Of a stretch of DNA of 64,000 bases, positions 59,355 to 64,000 are shown piece by piece. The notes beneath the pieces are model-generated. The model ran no database searches. It was not told where the DNA came from and saw nothing but the letters and a program-made list of their open reading frames with translations. This DNA is from Isoetes taiwanensis (lineage: Eukaryota > Streptophyta > Lycopodiopsida > Isoetales > Isoetaceae): the NCBI GenBank assembly GCA_021234155.1, contig JAJEKV010000047.1, positions 4,353,637-4,417,636 of the forward strand, in the 5' to 3' direction. Made by a program: the position numbers and the translations under genes. Numbering within the stretch: position 1 is the first letter of the stretch; every line of letters begins with the position of its first letter.

Positions 59355-62300
59355 TAGGACCTAGACTTCCTAAGGCGGTATTAAATCCTGCCTACAAAGT
59401 GTGCATGTAAGGCAAAAGTTTTGTCCAACAGATGTGTGGTGAGTTGGTATAGGCCTAGTAATGCCAAAATAAATGTGCATTTGGTCATGGCTTCAAACCT
59501 TGCCAATGTCATTTACATTTGGAAGTTGGTTACTAGGGGTATACGATGATGATCCCAGACTGGTAGAACTGAAAAGCCTATACGTGTCCTCCACTTTGTT
59601 GCCGCAAGGCGGTGGGATAAGCTAGCTAGTCTGTACAAGATTAGTCTAGTATGGACCTTAAACAAAGTAATAAAAAAACAATGGGACTATGGTAGGTGGC
59701 ATGGATGGTGAGGTTAAAAAAGCCATGCCCCTAGAGTTGCCCCTAGGACCTAGACTTCCTAAGGCGGGATTAAATCCTGCCTACAAAGTGTGCATGTAAG
59801 GCAAAAGTTTTGTCCAACGGATGTGTGGTGAGTTGATATAGGCCTAGTAATGCCAAAATAAATGTGCATTTGGTCATAGGTTCAAATTTTGCCAATGTCA
59901 TTTATATTTGGAAGTTGGTTACTAGGGATATACGATGATGATCCCCAACGTGGTAGAACTTAAAAGCCTATACGTGTCCTCCACTTTGGCTGCTGCAAGG
60001 TAGTGGAATAAGCTAGCTAGTCTGTACAAGATTAGTCTAGTATGGACCTTAAGCCCAACGTATGTGTGGTGAGTTGTTATAGGCCTAGTAATGCCAAAAT
60101 AAATGTGCATTTGGTCATGGGTTCAAACTTTGTCAATGTCATTTATATTTGGAAGTTGGTTACTAGGGGTATACGATGATGATCCCCGACGTGGTAGAAC
60201 TTAAAAGCCTATATGTGTCCTCCACTTTGCTGCCGCAAGGCGGTGGGATAAGCTAGCTAGTCTGTACAAGATTAGTCTAGTATGGACCTTAAACAAAGTA
60301 ATAAAAAAACAATGGGACTATGGTAGGTGGCATGGATGGTGAGGTTAAAAAAGCCATGCCCCTAGAGTTCCCCCTAGGACCTAGACTTCCTAAGGCGGGA
60401 TTAAATCCTGCCTACAAAGTGTGCATGTAAGGCAAAAGTTTTGTCCAACGGATGTGTGGTGAGTTGATATAGGCCTAGTAATGCCAAAATAAATGTGCAT
60501 TTGGTCATAGGTTCAAACTTTGCCAATGTCATTTATATTTGCAAGTTGGTTACTAGGGGTATACGATGATGATCCCCGACGTGGTAGAACTTAAAAGCCT
60601 ATACGTGTCCTCCACTTTGGTTGCTGCAAGGTAGTGGAATAAGCTAGCTAGTCTGTACAAGATTAGTCTAGTATGGACCTTAAGCCCAACGGATGTGTGG
60701 TGAGTTGGTATAGGCCTAGTAATGCCAAAATAAATGTGCATTTGGTCATGGGTTCAAACCTTGTCAATGTCATTTATATTTGGAAGTTGGTTACTAGGGG
60801 TATACGATGATGAACCCCGACGTGGTACAACTTAAAAGCCTATACGTGTCCTCCACTTTGGTTGAAGTAAAGGCGATGGGATAAGCTAGCTAGTGCGTAC
60901 AAGATTAGTCTAGTATGGACCTTAAACAAAGTAATAAAAAAATAATGGGACTATGGTAGGTGGCATGGATGGTGAGGTTAAAAAAGCCATGCCCCTAGAG
61001 TTGCCCCTAGGACCTAGACTTCCTAAGGCGGGATTAAATCCTGCCTACAAAGTTTGCATGCAAGGCAAAAGTTTTGTCCAACGGATGTGTGGTGAGTTGG
61101 TATAGGCCTAGTAATGCCAAAATAAATGTGCATTTGGTCATGGGTTCAAACCTTGCCAATGTCATTTATATTTGGAAGTTGGCTACTAGGGGTACTATAA
61201 GATGATGATCCCCGACGTGGTAGAACTTAAAAGCCTATACGTGTCCTCCACTTTGGCTGCCACAAGGCGATGGGATAAGCTAGCTAGTCTGTACAAGATT
61301 AGTCTAGTATGGACCTTAAACAAAGTAATAAAAAAACAATGGGACTATGGTAGGTGGCATGGATGGTGAGGTTAAAAAAGCCATGCCCCTAGAGTTGCCC
61401 CTAGGACCTAGACTTCCTAAGGCGGGATTAAATCCTGCCTACAAAGTGCGCATGCAAGGCAAAAGTTTTGTCCAACGGATGTGTGGTGAGTTGGTATAGG
61501 CCTAGTAATGCCAAAATAAATGTGCATTTGGTCATGGGTTTAAACCTTGCCAATGTGATTTATATTTGGAAGTTGGTTACTAGGGGTATACGATGATGAT
61601 CCCCGACGTGGTAGAACTTTAAAGCCTATACGTGTCCTCCACTTTGGCTGTCGCAAGGCGATGGGATAAGCTAGCTTGTCTGTACAAGATTAGTCTAGTA
61701 TGGACCTTAAACAAAGTAATAAAAAAACAATGGGACTATGGTAGGTGGCATGGATGGTGAGGTTAAAAAAGCCATGCCCCTAGAGTTGCCCCTAGGACCT
61801 AGACTTCCTAAGGCGGGATTAAATCCTGCCTACAAAGTGTGCATGTAAGGCAAAAGTTTTGTCCAACAGATGTGTGGTGAGTATAGGCCTAGTAATGCCA
61901 AAATAAATGTGCATTTGGTCATGGGTTCAAACCTTGCCAATGTCATTTACATTTGGAAGTTGGTTACTAGGGGTATCGATGATGATCCAACGTGGTAGAA
62001 CCGAAAAGCCTATCGTGTCCTCCCTCCACTTTTGCCTGCATGAAGGCGGTGGGATAAGCTAGCTAGTCTGTACAAGATTAGTCTAGTATGGACCTTAAAC
62101 AAAGTAATAAAAAAACAATGGGACTATGGTAGGTGGCATGGATGGTGAGGTTAAAAAAGCCATGCCCCTAGAGTTCCCCCTAGGACCTAGACTTCCTATT
62201 TGGGATTAAATCCTGCCTACAAAGTGTGCATGTAAGGCAAAAGTTTTGTCCAACGGATGTGTGGTGAGTTGATATAGGCCTAGTAATGCCAAAATAAATG

Positions 62301-63270
62301 TGCATTTGGTCATAGGTTCAAACTTTGCCAATGTCATTTATATTTGGAAGTTGGTTACTAGGGGTATACGATGATGATCCCCGACGTGGTAGAACTTAAA
62401 AGCCTATACGTGTCCTCCACTTTGGATGCTGCAAGGTAGTGGAATAAGCTAGCTAGTCTGTACAAGATTAGTCTAGTATGGACCTTAAGCCCAACGGATG
62501 TGTGGTGAGTTGGTATAGGCCTAGTAATGCCAAAATAAATGTGCATTTGGTCATGGGTTCAAACCTTGTCAATGTCATTTATATTTGGAAGTTGGTTACT
62601 AGGGGTATACGATGATGATCCCCGACGTGGTAGAACTTAAAAGCCTATACGTGTCCTCCACTTTGGCTGCCGCAAGGCGATGGGATAAGCTAGCTAGTCT
62701 GTACAAGATTAGTCTAGTATGGACCTTAAACAAAGTAATAAAAAAATAATGGGACTATGGTAGGTGGCATGGATGGTGAGGTTAAAAAAGCCATGCCCCT
62801 AGAGTTGCCCCTAGGACCTAGACTTCCTAAGGCGGGATTAAATCCTGCCTACAAAGTGTGCATGCAAGGCAAAAGTTTTGTCAACGGATGTGTGGTGAGT
62901 TGGTATAGGCCTAGTAATGTCAAAATAAATGTGCATTTGGTCATGGGTTCAAACCTTGTCAATGTCATTTATATTTGGAAGTTGGCTACTAGGGGTATAC
63001 GATGATGATCCCCGACGTGGTAAAACTTAAAAGCCTATACGTGCCGCAAGGCGATGGGATAAGCTAGCTAGTCTGTACAAGATTAGTCTAGTATGGACCT
63101 TAAACAAAGTAATAAAAAAACAATGGGGCTATGGTGGTGAGGTTAAAAAAGCCATGCCCCTCGAGTTGCCCCTAGGACCTAGACTTCCTAAGGCGGGATT
63201 AAATCCTGCCTACAAAGTGTGCATGTAAGGCAAAAGTTTTGTCCAACAGATGTGTGGTTAGTTGGTATGG
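59334..63270. repeat. Terminal part of the satellite array
   Basis: Mixed long and short monomers occur here without a clear continuation of the 5.77-kb phase. Short junctions at 60,052, 60,683 and 62,488 give one pair about 630 bp apart, resembling the pairs at 49,495/50,125 and 55,260/55,896. The last monomer is cut off at about 63,270, and the flanking DNA has no satellite similarity. Confidence 0.8.
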
Positions 63271-63417
63271 GTAGAAGCATGAAAGGGTGGGCAAAAAAAG
63301 GGACGCTTTTATACATTTACATTTGGCAAAATGTAAAAAAATTCCCCTTGAGGTCTCATTTATTAGGGGGTACCTAATTTTCAAACGGGTTGGGAAACTT
63401 TAATGCACTAATTTTCA
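63271..63417. other. Array-to-gene junction spacer
   Basis: Non-satellite, AT-rich sequence. It includes cttttatacatttaca (about 63,305-63,320), which could act as a TATA-like element for the downstream gene, although it lies more than 300 bp from the proposed start codon. No repeat or coding signal is otherwise seen. Confidence 0.4.
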
Positions 63418-63441
63418 AAAAAAAAAAAAAAAAAAAAAAAA
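63418..63441. repeat. Poly-A tract
   Basis: Homopolymer of about 24 A residues between the satellite junction and the pyrimidine-rich leader. It may be the tail of a small retroelement or a plain microsatellite, and its length in the assembly is unreliable. Confidence 0.8.
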
Positions 63442-63442
63442 G

Positions 63443-63651
63443 ACCTCCTTCCTCGATTCTTTGATCCCTCCCATTCCCAACCCTGCTGCTCCCGCCATAG
63501 CCAGACCTTTGCAAGGTCGATCATGGACCCTAAGCCCTGATACTCTCCCATTATCACCTAGACCAGAGCGCTAGGGTTTAGGCTGCAGGAGGGTGTGATT
63601 TTGTGCATTCATTAGTGATTGATCAAGCCCTATTAGTAGCAGCAAGAAGCA
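63443..63651 (+). promoter_or_regulatory. Pyrimidine-rich leader with telo-box-like motif
   Basis: The CT-rich stretch at 63,443-63,485 (cctccttcctcg, ccctcccattccc) resembles plant 5' leader or core-promoter sequence. At 63,571-63,580 ctagggttta is the inverse of the plant telo-box AAACCCTA, common near transcription starts of genes active in dividing cells. The regulatory role is inferred. Confidence 0.4.
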
Positions 63652-64000
63652 ATGAAGCAGCAAGGTCGGATCAGTCCCAGGAAGTCGCCAAGAACCAAGG
63701 GTTTGAAGCCCATGGCAACCCCAGAGCCTAAGCCATCGAGCAGCAGCAGGAAACTAAAGACAACTCCTGGAAAATCTTCATTGCAGCTAGAGTTGCTCAA
63801 GGTTAGCATTAGACAGCTTAGGACCTACAATTTTGATTCGGTTTTTCCAGGTCTGTTGCAAGTGGTTCATGATGTTTGGGGCTCTGAACCACCGTTTTGT
63901 TAGGGGTTACCAAGATGCCGGGATCCAAGGGGTTTGGATGGCAGATTTTCTTAAGAAATATGAGCATGTATTCGGCAAGATGGAGATCAATAACCATCAC
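63652..64000 (+). CDS. Unrecognised protein, 5' end (runs off the window)
   Basis: The frame starts MKQQGRISPRKSPRTKGLKP with a basic, serine/proline-rich N terminus of about 45 residues that looks disordered and possibly nuclear. Read straight through, it stops at 63,903 after 83 codons. If a short intron is removed (donor AAG|GTTAGC at 63,802, acceptor TTTTCCAG| at 63,850, 49 nt), the frame stays in phase 0 and remains open to 64,000, giving a segment with FGALNHRFVRGYQDAG and VWMADFLKKYEHVFGKM. That segment looks like real folded protein. A 49-nt intron is short for plants, so a one-base error near 63,850-63,890 is an alternative. I do not recognise the family. Confidence 0.45.

Larger units (their letters stand above)
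38702..63270. repeat. 390-bp satellite array, right arm
   Basis: This is the same satellite family as the left arm, resuming mid-monomer after the transposon. It mixes long (about 390 bp) and short (about 241 bp) monomers. Intact short junctions (ccttaagccc) are at about 38,961, 45,915, 48,241, 50,125, 51,126, 52,438, 53,848, 55,260, 55,896, 56,880, 58,570, 60,052 (followed by a g-to-t change), 60,683 and 62,488. Damaged examples are near 47,270 and 49,495. The array stops abruptly at about 63,270 inside a monomer (after gtgtggttagttggtatggg). Confidence 0.97.

Noticed and set aside
45785-62546. Recurrent 62-residue minus-strand ORF (MHIYFGITRPIPTHHTSVG...) found many times
   Set aside because: It is the translation of short satellite monomers. 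It recurs because the DNA recurs, is broken in long monomers and by single indels, and shows no sign of codon-level constraint.
14310-63270. CRISPR-like array
   Set aside because: The units are about 390 bp, contiguous and without unique spacers. The context is eukaryotic and no cas genes are present. It is a satellite.
14310-63270. Ribosomal DNA intergenic spacer subrepeats
   Set aside because: No rRNA coding sequence is seen anywhere in the window and the repeat has no recognisable rDNA promoter. It is better explained as an independent satellite.
63199-63384. Minus-strand ORF across the right array edge
   Set aside because: It spans the satellite and non-satellite sequence and has no motif. 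It is a chance frame.

Overview
The window looks like nuclear DNA from a plant. The evidence is a long satellite array with higher-order structure, a hAT-type DNA transposon whose transposase gene has a GT-AG intron, and a gene start at the right end preceded by a pyrimidine-rich leader and a telo-box-like motif. No bacterial or organellar gene organisation is visible. I cannot name the species.

Layout. Positions 1 to about 14,200 are low-copy intergenic DNA. I recognise no intact gene there. It holds short, probably fortuitous ORFs, one imperfect hairpin (6,943-7,033), a diverged direct repeat (7,947-8,093), a run of overlapping open frames (11,066-11,752) and a poly-T-headed stretch that may be the antisense tail of a retroelement (13,167-13,260). 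From about 14,310 to 63,270 nearly everything is one tandem satellite family with a monomer of about 390 bp, roughly 115 copies by spacing. The left edge is diverged and the right edge is abrupt. A second monomer type of about 241 bp lacks about 148 bp at one constant junction. Mixtures of long and short monomers form higher-order repeats of about 2.18 kb (28.5-33.1 kb, continuing past the transposon). Further right lies a nested 2.9/5.77 kb arrangement (48.8-59.3 kb).

The array is split by a 5,608 bp hAT element (33,094-38,701) with a perfect 8 bp target duplication, imperfect 14 bp terminal inverted repeats and subterminal motifs. Its transposase is on the minus strand. An N-terminal zinc-finger-like exon, the DDE core, an intron and the hAT C-terminal dimerisation region can all be followed, but stops and frameshifts break the reading frame, so this copy is probably non-autonomous or badly sequenced.

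From 63,270 to the end the sequence leaves the satellite, passes a poly-A tract, and enters the 5' end of a putative protein-coding gene on the plus strand that I do not recognise.

The most interesting signals are the nested higher-order structure, tRNA-like A-box and B-box motifs in each monomer with a single TTTT run just upstream, and copy-to-copy differences that concentrate in CpG-bearing windows. The last may reflect base-calling error on methylated DNA rather than biology.
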